Notes: generated by a model not told the origin, from the letters alone. 64,000 bases of DNA from Coenobita brevimanus (GCA_032717465.1 CM064713.1:8107001-8171000); one strand, 5' to 3'; shown: positions 22,186-33,958, counted from the first letter of the stretch. Program-made: numbers and translations.

Positions 22186-23875
22186 AAGTGCAGGTGGGTA
22201 CTGTGGTGTGAGCATGCTGGTTAAGGAAAAATGAGTGGCATATGTCATAAATGTAATGAGGATGAATGAAAGGATTATAGTAGTGAAAATTTTGTTCGGT
22301 AGGCTGACAGTTTCATTTATATCAGCATATGCTCCACAGGCTGCCTTGGATGATGTAGAAAAAGATTTTGGGATGACATGATATGTGTAGTAAGTGGTAT
22401 GGGAGATGATGAGATTGTAGTTTTGGGAGAGAATTTAAGTGGACATGTGGGTGAGGCAGCTCAGGGACCTGAAGGGGTATATGAGAGATATGCATATGGC
22501 AAGAGGAATGTGGCAGGGGAAAGGATTCTCGAGTTTGGGGAGACAGTGAATATAATTCCGTGCAACACTTATTTTAGGAAGAGGGAGAGAGTAGGTTAAT
22601 TAAATACAAGTATGGGGAAAACAGTAGCCAGATAGACTATATTCTGGTCAGGAGGGCTGTTAGGAAGTTGGTGAGGGACATTAAAGTTACATTGAGTGAA
22701 GAGTTTGTGCAGCAACACAAATTACTGACTTGTGAAGTGATGCTTGATGAGCCAGTGGTGAGGGAGAGTACCTATGCACCTAGGATGAAATATAGAAGTT
22801 GAAAAACCAAGCAGTAAAGGATGCTGTCTGTGGCGAGATGAATAGAGTGGTGACTGAACAGGGAGCCGTTGACTGAAGTTTTAATGAACACCACCAGTTC
22901 CCTGAGAGTTACTGATTCAGTGTGTGGATGGACAAGGGGACCCCTAAGACATAAGGTAAAATGGTTGTTAGATGCGGGTGTATAAACTGCATTTAAGGAG
23001 AAAATAAGGCTTTTCCGGGAATGGAAATGGGGTGGTAAGAAAGAGGATTATTGGCTGCCATGCATAGGGCTAGAGAAGAGGTATGCAGGGCAAAATCTGA
23101 GCCTCAGACACTTTTGCTGGATAACATGAACAGTGTTGAAAGGAATCAGATGAAGAGGGAAACAAGGATATCATAGGTGAGCAGTGTGTGAAGAATGATG
23201 AACGAAAGGTAGTGGTAAACAGTGAGAATAATAAAAGATGCCTGGGAGAGCATTATAACAGGTTACTGAATGAGGAGTTTGACTGGAACAGGGTAAGTTT
23301 GGAGTCCCCGGACCCAGTATTTTGCCCATGGCCTTTGATACAGGGAAGTAGGCAGGATGCAGATGGGGAAGATGGCAGGTGTGTCTTGGTTGACTGCTGA
23401 AATACCGAAGGCCTCAAGAGAGATGGAAGTGGGGTTAGTTGCTGATTCGATAAATAAGATTATATATTAACTTGTTGTCCCAGATTACTGGCTGAAGAGA
23501 GTGATAGTAAATGTGTATGAGGGGAAGGGTGATGCCCTGGAATGAGAAAAATTATAGAGGCATAAAACTTTTAGACCGGATAATGATGGTAAAGGAGAGA
23601 GTTGTAAAGGTGAATATTGATGAGGTGCAGTTTGGGTTTATGCCAGGAAAAGGGACCACTGGTGCCATATTCATTGTTTGACAGCATCAGGAAAAATATA
23701 TGGGAATGAAATGGGATCTGTACTTTGTTTTTGTTGATTTGAAGAAGGCCTCTGACAGGATCCCTAGGAAGGTGGTGAAGTGGACAAGGAGAAAGCTTGG
23801 AACTGAGGATTGGCTGGTTAGGGTGATTATCTCTAGAGAATAGAGATTTGAGTGATGAGTTTTCGGTGAATGGCA
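22186..23875 (+). pseudogene. RTE-2 LINE, degenerate endonuclease and RT
   Basis: A decayed RTE-type retrotransposon. The frame 22378-22599 contains the endonuclease GDLNGHVG region (here VVLGENLSGHVGEAA) followed by RILEFGETVN; 22600-22780 keeps SQIDYILVRRAVRKLV. The pre-RT region near 23188-23400 reads VVNSENNKRCLGEHYNRLLN. RT motifs appear near 23635-23800 (QFGFMPGKGTTGAIFIV, then LYFVFVDLKKASDRIPRKVV). There are many stops. At 23875 it meets a second RTE-2 copy in reverse orientation. Confidence 0.8.
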
Positions 23876-25290
23876 GTGTGAGCATATGAATATCATCTTC
23901 CTGTACTGCCCAGGTCTTGCTGTCATACAGCATTACACTCTTAACACATGCCACATACACAGTTCCCTTAGCAAAGAGGGAGAGAGATCCCTCTCTTTGT
24001 TAGGGGAGGCAGCAGCTCCCTGAACTTCTCTTAGCCACTCCTAACACTAGCCACAGAGCCAGTTCCAGCCCCACCTCCAGCACACAACATGTCCCCCAAA
24101 TAACAAAATTCCTCCACACTTTTGCGAGACTCTCCAGCAAGATCAATACTTTCGTGGCTGACAATCTTTACATTTTCTGTCCGACACACTGTGCATACAA
24201 AATCAGCAATATTTCACAGTATACCTCTGATACTACTACATCTCTTATGCACCCATCTATCACAAACACAACACAAGATGGGGCTACTTCCCACACCCTT
24301 TTGGCAAACTGCACATGGCCACACTCCCTCTCCTTTGACAGTACTGCTATCAGCACTAGATATCATCACTTTCATTTTATCTGCATTTACTCTCAGCCCA
24401 TGTGCCCCATTCCATCTCTCCATTTCCTGAATCTCTCCTCTGCTTACCTTTCATTCTCCTTAAGTCATCAGCATACAACATCTCCCATGGAGGTTCATTT
24501 AAAAAACCATGTGAAAGAGCTTCAAGCATTGTGGTAAACAATAAGGGGCTCAGGACTGACCCCTGGTGCACTCCAGCATTCACAGAAATTCATCACATAA
24601 ATCTCTATTCACTCTCACTCGGGTGCAAGTACCTACATACATAGCCATAACCACTCCAACCAGCCACGTATAAATCACAAGCTTTCTCATTGTCCACTTC
24701 ACCACCTCCTTAGGGTTTCTGTCAATAGACCTTCTCCAAATAACAAAAACAAAGTACAGATCCCTTTTCTTTCTTACATATCTTTACTGAAGCCATCAGA
24801 CAATGAATATGGCATCAGTGGTCCCTTTGCTTGGCATTAACCCAAACTGCATTTCATCAACTCTTTCCAGGGCATCGCCCTTTGCTTTTAAGCACATTTA
24901 CAGTCACTCTTCAGCTAGTTATGTGGGACTGCACACTCATAATAATCCCATTTATCAGCTGAGTAACTAAATCGTCTCATACATCTCATGAGGCCATCAA
25001 CATTTCAGCAGTCAACCCAGACACACCTGCTGCCTTCTCCAGCTGCATCCTGGCTATTGCCCTGCTCACAGTACCAGCAACAATCAACAGCCAAGGGCTT
25101 AACACTGAATCTTATGGCTACAACACTAACCTATTCCAGTCACTCCTCATTCAGCATCTGGTTGTAATGCTGTCCAGCACTACCTTTCCATCATCATTCA
25201 TGGCACACTGCACACCTATGATATCCCTGTTTTTCCCCTTCATCTGATTTGCCACTTTAATTCCTAAAGGGCTGCTGGCATTGAACAACG
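23876..25290 (-). pseudogene. RTE-2 LINE, RT to C-terminal part, reverse copy
   Basis: Minus-strand RTE-2 copy, in coding order: RT (VDEMQFGLMPSKGTTDAIFI near 24850; RKLVIYTWLVG; GVHQGSVLSPLLF at 24530-24580; YADD within EMLYADDLRRMK near 24460), then a Cys/His cluster at 24214-24320 and the post-RT region near 23900-24140 (SVEEFCYLGDML; CVKSVMLYDSKTWAVQEDDI). The Cys/His cluster has the pattern CX2C-X10-CX2C-X4-HX2C and probably binds zinc. The 3' end is missing at the inverted junction. Several frameshifts. Confidence 0.8.
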
Positions 25291-25339
25291 CCCTGCAGTG
25301 TGAGTGCTGTTGGCATCAAATTAATGTGATCTTTAAAAA

Positions 25340-27464
25340 CAGTTATCAGAAGGGAATGAAGGTCAGTGGTATGGTTATATGAACCTACTCTACCATCTCA
25401 AGCACCACCATCAGACAAGACTGGACCGACGGTGGTGGTGGTGAATTTATCACCCTGGTACACAAATCCATCAGTTTTCAGATACTAGTGCACACACAAA
25501 GTCAATTCTCCCCCCACATGATGCTACAACAGAAATACAGTCATGTAATATATACACTGGTAACAAATCACACATAACAATCGCCAGTACATACATTCCT
25601 CCCCAGTCGTCCCCTACAGTACCACACAATTACTCTCCACAAATACACCAACATCTTCCTCGGTGGTGATTTCAATGCCAAGGCGTCTGCCTGGCATGTC
25701 AGCAACCCTGACACAGACAGAGGGCTGGTACTACAATCCCAAACAGATAATCTTTTCATCCTAAATAACTTCCATCAACATACCCATATCCCACACCAAG
25801 CCCTCTTCCTCCCATCATCCCCAGACATCACGTTTTGCTCCCCAAACCTTGCCCCCACAATATCCTGGAGAGCGGTTAAAACCCTTGGCTCTGACCACCT
25901 CCCAATCATCATCACTACCAAAACCAGAATCACCCCAGCTGACCATAGACACACATACATTAATTATAAGAGAGCCAACTGGGAGGCCTTCATAACTGAA
26001 ACATAACAACACTTTGAAACATTAAACAGTACATCCATCACAAACATCAACACTGCTGTGCACACTTTCAATACAGTTATTCAAAATGCAGAGAAAAGAC
26101 ACATCCCTAGAGGCAACAGAGACACAACCTCAACTTCACACCAGAAATCCAAGGCCTCATCAGTCAACAGGACACACTACAACACTTCCCAACACCCCAT
26201 ACACAAGACACCTTACAATTAATACAAGAACTCAACACTCAGATGACAATAAAATATCAGAACAGCAGACACTAAACTGGAATAAGTATCTCCAAATGCT
26301 TGATCACAAAACAAACACGAGCAAACTCTACAAAACACTAGACGGCATCACACTTTCCAACAACAACACTACACAATCACATGCTGCTGTCGCAATAGCA
26401 GACACCATACCTTCAAAAAAACAACAAGCAAACACTCTCATCAATCTCTTTTCACGTCATCCATCTAAACCCCCATCACGACAACCGACATGTCATCCGA
26501 TGTAAGAGACAGTTCCCCACAGACCCAGACTTCGCACTTTTCACTTACAACCAGACGAAGCACATCATTAGCAACCTTAAGCACTCATCTGCCTGTGGAC
26601 CAGACAACATAAGCAACATACACCTTAAACACCATGGACCACAAGGCATGCAAGGACTCGCCAACATATCAAACTACAGCTACTCACACAACATAATACC
26701 CAACATCTGGAAGCATGGCACTATCATCACTATCCCCAAACCTAACAAAGACCCCAAGTTACCTTCCTCACACCGTCCCATCACACTCCTCTGCACCCTC
26801 TCCAAAGTCGCTGAATGACTGGTATTACAACTAGTTACACCTCACCCCCCCCCCAGCCCCATTACAACATGGTTTTAGGCCACTACACTCCGCAAACACT
26901 CTTCTTAAAGACCATACACAAGGAGTTTTTGATGGCATGAATTCAGATGGGGAACCACACAGAACACTTCTAGTCATACTAGACATTAGGAAAACTTTTG
27001 ATGCCATACCCCTCCACAGCCTCACAAACTAAATATTCAACACAAACATACACAATAACACAAAGAGATGGCTGGCAAACTATGTAGCAGGCAGATGTGC
27101 ACATGTAAAATTTGCCGGTCAGTCTTCGAACATCAGAAACTTCACAAATGGCATCCCCCAAGGATCTGTTTTGTCCCCTACACTCTTTAACCTATACATG
27201 CACAACATACCCACACCCCACACCACAGATAAACATAGCTTCCTCTACAGACAACATAACACTTACATGTACACACCAAAATGTCAACACAGCTGCACAC
27301 ATCCTCCAACCTTACCTCAAGACACTACTCTAGTGGTTCACCACAAACAGGCTCAAAATAACCCTAGCCAAATCTACAGTGACCTCGCAAACTGGACAGC
27401 AGAACACAGTCACATTCCACACCTCGCCATAAACAACACTCCCCTACCACACACACACACACAC
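25340..27464 (+). mobile_element. LINE family H, 5' part (endonuclease and RT)
   Basis: A third LINE lineage with an unusually C/A-rich coding strand. The endonuclease region near 25655-25930 reads IFLGGDFNAKASAWH, SPDITFCSPN and GSDHLPIIIT. The RT region near 26590-27240 reads LLVILDIRKTFDAIPLHSL and NGIPQGSVLSPTLFNLYMHN. The expected YADD position is degraded (KHSFLYRQHN). Stops interrupt all frames. The sequence breaks in a CA run at 27447-27464 and resumes at 37748. Confidence 0.85.
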
Positions 27465-28131
27465 GAACGAACAGCCACAACGAACGGACGTGTCTTGGCT
27501 GCTCCCATGCCAAGGCTCAGCCACCGCTGCAAACCTTAAGTAGTTTTCAGGAATTATGTTTGTCCTGTCTCCTATGGTCTTTTTTTTCAGTTTAAAATAC
27601 TGTAAGTTAATATAGACTACCAAAAATGTAAAGATTTATTAGTTAGAGTATACATGAATGTTTGTAGTATTTTCGGTAACAGCTGTTTTGGTACTGTAAG
27701 TTGTAACCAACCTCAGTCATGGCCGAAAATGTAAACACTGAGGGACTCGAATTTCCAGGATTTGATAGAAATACTAATGTCATGGATCTGGTTAAAACAT
27801 TGATTATGAGGATTAGTGAACTTGAAAAGAAAGTGGAGAATCTAGTGTTAAAAGATGTGTTTGAGAATACGGAGATTACAATACAGAGTCTGATCCAGTC
27901 TAATGAGACGGCGAATGAAGAGATAAGAAATTTGAAGCGTGAAAATATTGAATTGAGGAGAAAGCTAGAAGAGAGTACTAATAAAACGGAGAAGGTGAGC
28001 AGTGTATTGGAAGAGCATAAGGCAAAGTGGGCACACGTAGAAGAACAGAAAGGAGTGGTCAGCTTAAGAGAAATCATCCAGGAAGAAAGAGAAATGAACA
28101 AGATAAAATTGGAAGAAAATGGGAGTGAAAA

Positions 28132-28356
28132 TTCATTCATTCATTCATTCATTGCCAGACGCCATGAATCCCAGACGGGGTGGCCAAGGGCTTTGAGTTA
28201 ATTATTTTACAGGGAGGGGCACTAATCCTCCACCAACCCCACTTGACACGTAGGGATGCCAACAGCATCTGGTGTTCCCAGGCGGTCACCCATCCAAGTA
28301 CTAACCAGACCCAACGTTGCTTAACTTCGCTGATCGGACGGGAAGCGGTGTACTGA
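28132..28356 (-). mobile_element. 5S rRNA-headed SINE with RTE-1-derived body
   Basis: A ~225-bp SINE on the minus strand. Head: about 28258-28352 corresponds to 5S rRNA from roughly nucleotide 26 to the 3' end, including CTGGTTAGTACTTGGATGGG and TGACCGCCTGGGAACACC, so the internal RNA polymerase III control region is retained. Body: GGGTTGGTGGAGGATTAGTG and CCCCTCCCTGTAAAATAATT, matching the RTE-1 5' UTR; then TTGGCCACCCCGTCTGGGAT and GGCGTCTGGCAATG, matching the RTE-1 3' end. Tail: (GAAT)n. Flanks AGTGAAAA and AGTAAAAA are a probable 8-bp target duplication with one mismatch. It interrupts LINE B ORF1. Confidence 0.88.
28258..28352 (-). pseudogene. 5S rRNA-derived segment (SINE head)
   Basis: Reverse-strand sequence colinear with arthropod-type 5S rRNA apart from scattered substitutions. 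The first ~25 nucleotides of 5S are missing, and the sequence runs straight into LINE-derived DNA. It is therefore not a functional 5S gene but a promoter head. Confidence 0.9.
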
Positions 28357-28934
28357 AGTAAAAAGAGAAAATAGTGAGAGAAACTGTAGAAAGGAACAGA
28401 TGCGTGGTAATATTTGGAAACAGGGAGGAGGAAGAGAACGTTAGATCCGTGAGAGTTGAGAAAGACACGAACCTGGTAACAGGAATATTAGGCAAGATTG
28501 ATCCCGAAGGAGACAAGTGGGTAAAAGAAATTGAAGAAGTAAGGAGAATAGGGCCTTATAAGAAAGGGGAAACAAGACCAATGAGGGTCAAGTTGTTAAC
28601 AGAAAGAGTAGTAGATGATATATTTAAAGTGACCTGGAAATTAAGCAAAGAGGCAGGGATGGAAAATATTATAATAAGAAAAGATTTGAATGAAGAAGAA
28701 AGAGAAGTTTTAAAATCATTGAAGGAAGAAATAAAGGAAAAAAATGATAAGAGGACAGGAGAAGAATGTCACACTTTTTTTTGGAGAGTAATGGATATGA
28801 AAGTAAGGAAGAGGTATTTAAGGAAATAGAAGTGAATGAAACTAAGGGGGATGGCTGTGAAAGATCAGAAGTTGAGGAAGTGGTACTGACGGAGAGTAGG
28901 AGAAAAGAGTGTATAAAAATCATCAAAAATAATT

Positions 28935-30144
28935 TTGAAGGTGATATATAGTAATGTTGATGGTTTAATATCGGCAAGGCTTGAAATTAACGATTTCTTG
29001 AGAAAACATGAACCTGATGTCATGTGCTTTGTAGAGACCAAATTACGAGAAGATATTGATGTTCATTTGGGAGATGGTAAATACAAACTGTGGAGAAAAG
29101 ACAGAAAAGATAAAACAGGAGGAGGAGTGATGATAGCAGTGATGAAAAATATAAATGTAGATACCGTGGAAATGGGAGAAGGCAGGGCTGAAGTGATATA
29201 TATGAAATTAGAAACTGGAGAGAATGTTAAGGGAGATATGGCGGTAGTGTATGTTCCCCCTAAGACGAGAGCATGGAAGGATGACGAATACCATGAGATG
29301 TTGTCAGATATGGCTAGCTATTTCCACTATATTATTAAATATAATAATGAATAATGTGATGACACAATGGGTCAAAGAAGGGATACGGTTTCTAGGTGAG
29401 GACACACCAGCAAGGTTAGATTTACTGTTTACCAAAGAACCCGATGTAATAGAATCATTGAAATATCTCTGTCCTTTAGGAAAAAGTGATCATGTGGTCA
29501 TTGAGTTCCAGATGATAATAGGGAACGCCGAGCCAAGAGATGAGCTTCATAGACAGGGAAGATACAACTTTGGGAAAGCAAATTTTACAGGATTGAGAAA
29601 CTTTTTTGAAAATGCGGATTGGAGAAAATTCAGAGAAACAAGAGAGATACAGAGGAAGTGGGATATCTTTCTAGACCTCTATAATTTGGGAGTGGAAAAA
29701 TTTGTACCAGGAGTAAGAGGGAAAGAAAACAGGAAAAAGGAGTGGTTTAATAGAAGGTGTATGATAGCAAAAAAAGAGAGAGATAAGGCATGGAACAATT
29801 GGAGAAAGAGAGGTAATAACAGAACAAAGGAAGAATATAAAAGAATTAGAAATGAATACACAAGAATACATAGAGAAGAAGAAAGGAATTTTCAAAAAGG
29901 TATAACAGACGAATGTAAGGATGAACCCAAACTGTTTTATAGATTTGTTAATGGCAAACTGAAACAAAAGGAAGGAATCACCAGATTGAAAGTAAAAGGA
30001 GAGGTCTATAAAGATGCATCAATGCAAGCTGAAATGATGAACAAATGTTTCAAATCGGTTTTTACTAATGAAAAAGAGTTTGTGGAAGGGGAAGGAGTGA
30101 TTAGAAATGTACCGGTGCTAAAAGATATAAAAGTGGAGGTACAG
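28935..30144 (+). pseudogene. LINE B ORF2, endonuclease and linker, with deletion
   Basis: ORF2 of LINE B should encode an AP-type endonuclease that nicks target DNA and a reverse transcriptase. The frame from 28935 has SNVDGLISARLEINDFLRKH, VMCFVETKLREDIDVHLGDG and VYVPPKTRAWKDDEY. Near 29325 about 115 bp present in the 4400-4550 copy is missing; this removes the GDFN catalytic block and shifts frame. The next frame (from 29345) carries MNNVMTQWVKEGIRFLGEDT, ARLDLLFTKEPDV and the GKSDHVVIEF endonuclease end, then a basic linker (ENRKKEWFNRRCMIAKKERD). It is cut at 30144 by an RTE-1 insertion. Confidence 0.87.
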
Positions 30145-30176
30145 TCTATCTATCTATCTATCTATTGCCAGACGCC

Positions 30177-30635
30177 TCAATCCCGTTTGGGGTGGCCACA
30201 AACAAATCGCCTCCAAGTCGCCCTGTTCCCCGCCATTTCACTGCCCTGCTCCCAACTCACACCCCCCTCTCTCATATACCTCTCCACCCCATCCCTCCAT
30301 CTCATCCTCGGCCTCCCCCTCCCTCTTCCCCCCTCCACCTCACTCACATACACTCTCTTTGTCAGTCTTTCACCCTCCATCCTCTCCACATGGCCAAACC
30401 ACCTCAGTGTGTTCCTCATAACGCTTCCTATCACATCCACATCAACACCACAACGCTTCTTTATATTCTCATTCGTCAGCCTGTCTCTCCATGTGACTCC
30501 ACAGGCTCCTCTTAAATAACTCATTTCCACTGCTCTCACTCTTGACTTGTGTCCTTCCAACAACGTCCAAGCTTCTCTTCCGTACATTAGAGTTGGTATC
30601 ACAATACTGTCATGTAGTAACTTTTTCACTTCCAT
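30177..30635 (-). pseudogene. RTE-1 A1 C-terminal segment beyond the RTE-2 insertion
   Basis: The last 152 residues of the RTE-1 polyprotein, separated from the rest by the RTE-2 element. They read MEVKKLLHDSIVIPTLMYG, EMSYLRGACGVTWRDRLTNE, RNTLRWFGHVERMEGERLTK and a basic GRGRPRMRWRD motif, ending FVCGHPKRD. In uninterrupted copies this segment follows VIRNREVS directly. Confidence 0.92.
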
Positions 30636-30637
30636 GC

Positions 30638-31347
30638 GTGCCGGGGTGAGCAGGTGGAGATCGTCAGACGTGAAGAATTGAACTTGCTGGTGAATCTCTT
30701 GAGTGTGTGGAAGAGTTTTGTTATTTAGGAGACATGTTGTGTGCTGGAGGTGGGGCTGGAGCTAGCTCTGTGGCTAGGGTGAGAAGTGGTTGGAAGAAGT
30801 TCAGGGAGCTCTTGCCTCTCCTGACATTGAGGGGGCTCTCCCTACGTGCTAAGGGGTCTTTGTATGCAGCGTGTGTTAGGAGTGTAATGCTGTATGGCAG
30901 TGAGACCTGGGCAGTGAAGGAGGAAGACATTCGCCGGCTCAGACGTACAGAAATGACAATGATTAGGTGGATGTGCAGTGCGTCCCTGCGTCCAAGGCCT
31001 GGAGGGGCTGGGTTTACAATGGAAGAGTTGAGAGGTAGGATGGGACTGGAGTGTATTGGTGTTGTGATGAGGAGAGGTAGATTGAGGTGGTTTGGACATG
31101 TGGAGAGGATGGGGGATGATAGCTGGGTGAGGAAGGTGAGAAGTGTTAATATTGGGGGTGGGGTTATGAGGGGTAGACCGAGAAAGACATGGGACGAGGT
31201 CATTAAGTGTGACCTTAGGGTTAAGGGACTGAACAGGGAGGCTGCAATGGATCGTGCAGCGTGGAGAGCCGCCATTAGGTGACCAAGGCCGACGCATGCA
31301 AGCATGTTGGAGCCTTTAAAAACGAAAACGAAACGAAAACGAAAACG
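30638..31347 (+). mobile_element. RTE-2 LINE, 5'-truncated, inserted in RTE-1 A1
   Basis: A 710-bp insert flanked by ATGC at 30634-30637 and 31348-31351. The same junction is continuous (TTCCATGCTCAC) in copies near 35355. It carries an open C-terminal frame of 191 codons from 30707 (MEEFCYLGDMLCAGGGAG, RLRRTEMTMIRWMCS, RLRWFGHVERMGDDSW, MRGRPRKTWDEVIKCDL, ending AAWRAAIR). A 3' UTR and a GAAAAC-type repeat tail follow at 31318-31347. The open frame and clean tail suggest a young insertion. Confidence 0.92.
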
Positions 31348-31351
31348 ATGC

Positions 31352-33958
31352 TCACTTCCTTGTTTCTTATCACTGCTTTCAAAGAACCAGCAACCTTTCT
31401 TCCATGCTGTACCCATTCAAGTACTTCACCCTCCAAACCTCCATCCTTACTCATCACACTACCTAAGTACTTAAACGTACTCACATTTTCCAATTCCTCA
31501 CCATCCAACCTCGCTGTACATTCACTGACTTCACCTCTCTCAAAGACCATCACTTTACTCTTCCCTACATTCACCTTTAGATTCCGTTTCTTACACACTC
31601 TCCCAAACTCATCCACCAAGCCTTGCAGCTCCCCTTTGTCTTCACTCAACAACTCAGTATCATCTGCAAACAACAGTACAGGGAGTTTCCAAACACTATC
31701 CTCTTTCACCAGGGCCACTCCAACATCCACTACCCTACCTTGTACCTCTTTTATTACCCCATCCATGTACAGATTGAACAACCATGGAGACATGACACAT
31801 CCCTGTTTCAACCCAACTTTCAAAGAGAAAAATTCACTTAGTTCACCATCCACACGCACTGCACCCTTCGCACCATCGTACATACTCTTCACAGCATTCA
31901 ACAACTTTCCATCTACTCCATATATTCTTAACACTTTCCACAATCCTTGTCTATCCACCCTGTCATATGCTTTCTCCAAATCCATGAAAGCCGCATACAA
32001 CTTCTTTCCGTTCTCTAGAAACTTTTCCACTAAAGATCTAAGAATGAATATCTGATCTGCACAACCTCTTCCCTTCCTAAAGCCTCCCTGTTCTTCTCCA
32101 ACTAATTTCTCTGTTCTTTCTCTAACTCTGTCAATAAGTATCCTACCATACACTTTTCCTATTATACTAAGAAGACAAATGCCCCTATGATTACCACACA
32201 CTTCTTTTTCCCCTTTTCCTTTGTACAAGGGAATAATTATACCTGACTTCCAATCCTCCGGGACTCTACCTTCCTCCCAGGCCAATCTGCACATCTTCCA
32301 CATCCATTCTACTACTATCTCTCCCCCATGCTTCAGCATTTCACCACACACTCCATCAATTCCTGGGGCTTTCCCCAGTTTAACTTTCTTCATTGCTTCC
32401 ACAACTTCTATTCTACTGATTTCTTCCTGTCTTCTCACTTCCCTCCTTCTCCCAGCCATTCCCCAGCCACTTATACTCGCATTACTTCCCTCCTCTACGT
32501 TCAACAATTCCTTAAAGTGTTCTCTCCATCTGTTCACTTTTTCTCCCTTCTCCACTAGTAATCTACCATTTTTATCTTTCACTCCCCTGCTAACTTCACT
32601 TCCACCCTGTCTTACTCTTTTCACCTCTTTCCAGAACATTTTCTTACAGTCCCTCCACTTTACACTCAAATTCCTTCCAAATTCCTCATCCACTCTCTTC
32701 TTATTTTCTCTTACTAATCTTTTCACCTCTCTCTTTCTTTCTACATATAACTCTCTCTTCCGCCTGTCAACTTCTTCCACACCCCTATTTTTCATCCATT
32801 CATTGTATGCTTTCTTCTTTTGTGCCACAGCCTGTTTCAGCTCTTCAGTCCACCATGCTGTTCCTTGCACCCCCCTCCGTCTTCTCTTCCTTCCACACAC
32901 CACATCACATGCTGCACATATTTCTTCTGTAAATATCCTACACACACCTTCCACGTCTCCCATCTGCTCAAATTCATATTTGCCCAATCGTTCCTCCACT
33001 TCTCTCTTATACTCTGCCTTTTTCTCATCCTCTTGTAACCTTTCCACTCTCCTTGCCACTACTCCTTCCTCTCGTCTTTCCTTTCTTCTATTCCTCCATC
33101 TTACTTGAAATCTAATTCTGGCCACCACCAAGTAGTGGTCAGAAAGTCCACTCCCCCATCCTCTATAAACTCTTGCATCCATTACACATCTTCGCATCCT
33201 ATCATCCACACACACATAATCAATCATTGCCTTCCTTTCATTCAGTTCACCACCCACCCTTCTCATCACTCGCCATGTATACCTGTGGATCATTTTATGC
33301 CTGAAGAGGGTATTGGCTATCACCAACCCCCTCCCAGCACAAATGTCCACTAATGCACTGCCATTCTCATCTATCTCAGCAGGCACACCCCACTCACCAA
33401 CTATTCCATCCACCTTCACATTCCCAACTTTACCATTCATATCACCAATCAAAAACACTCTCTCATTCCTTCCAAACTTTTCCATGCACACTTCTACATT
33501 TGTCCAGAACTTTCTCTCACTCTTTTAGCACGCTCTTGCGTTGGCGCATACACACACACAATTGCCCACATTTGTATTCCAACTTTCAACTTTACCCACA
33601 CAATCCTAGACCCAACTGATCCATTCTGTCTTATGCTCCTCTTCCATCTTGTACTCACAACTACTCCTTCCTTTGCCTTCTCATTCTCATCTACTCCTGC
33701 ACATATACCCCATCCATACTCCCATTCTCTCACACTTTCTCCTCTCCATTTTGTTTCAGTTATTCCACATACATCCACTTTCGCACCCTCAAGCACCTGG
33801 ACAATCTCTCTCTCTTTCACCTCATCATTCGCTCCGCATACATTCCATGTTCCGATAATCATGTCCTTTGTCCGGTCCTTGGTCGTCATCGTTTGGTCAG
33901 TCCTTGTCCGAGGCTTAGTGTTTGTTTTTTTAGTTAGTTGTTTTCCGGGGAGGGGCAC
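31352..33958 (-). pseudogene. RTE-1 A1 endonuclease-RT, nearly intact, one frameshift
   Basis: RTE elements encode an apurinic-type endonuclease and a reverse transcriptase in one polyprotein. The start is the ATG at 33958 (MPLPGKQLTKKTN). Endonuclease signals are GTWNVCGANDEVKEREIVQV, CGITETKWRGESVREWEYGW, VFLIGDMNGKVGN and the catalytic GLSDHYLVV. A frameshift near 33495 separates the first 155 residues from the 31275-33491 frame (738 codons including insert-derived residues at its end). RT motifs are GKAPGIDGVCGEMLKHGGEI, VPEDWKSGIIIPLYKGKGEK, AFMDLEKAYDRVDRQGLWKV and LLFADDTELLSED. The frame is open to the RTE-2 insertion at 31352 and continues at 30635-30177. Confidence 0.92.

Larger units (their letters stand above)
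27719..28829 (+). pseudogene. LINE B ORF1, coiled-coil protein split by a SINE
   Basis: ORF1 of non-LTR elements encodes a nucleic-acid-binding chaperone. From ATG 27719 the frame has a short acidic start (MAENVNTEGLEFPGF), then a heptad-rich coiled coil (about residues 25-125; LIMRISELEKKVENLVLKD, EEIRNLKRENIELRRKLEES). The frame is broken at 28132 by the SINE. It resumes at 28365 with RCVVIFGNREEEENV, VRRIGPYKKGETRPMRVKL and NIIIRKDLNEEEREVLKSL. The second block has the spacing of the RRM-like and C-terminal fold seen in the 6866-7486 copy. Confidence 0.82.

Noticed and set aside
22186..25290. Single RTE-2 copy with a twin-primed 5' inversion
   Set aside because: The + and - parts both contain the same RT region, so they overlap in content and cannot be two pieces of one copy.
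28258..28352. Functional 5S rRNA gene
   Set aside because: It lacks the first ~25 nt of 5S, is fused to LINE-derived sequence and ends in a GAAT tail, so it is a SINE head.
31279..33108. Long + strand ORFs (up to 295 codons) rich in Ser/Pro/Phe
   Set aside because: They are antisense shadows of the RTE-1 polyprotein on the minus strand; the same shadows recur at 35.3-36.9 kb and 56.3-59.0 kb.
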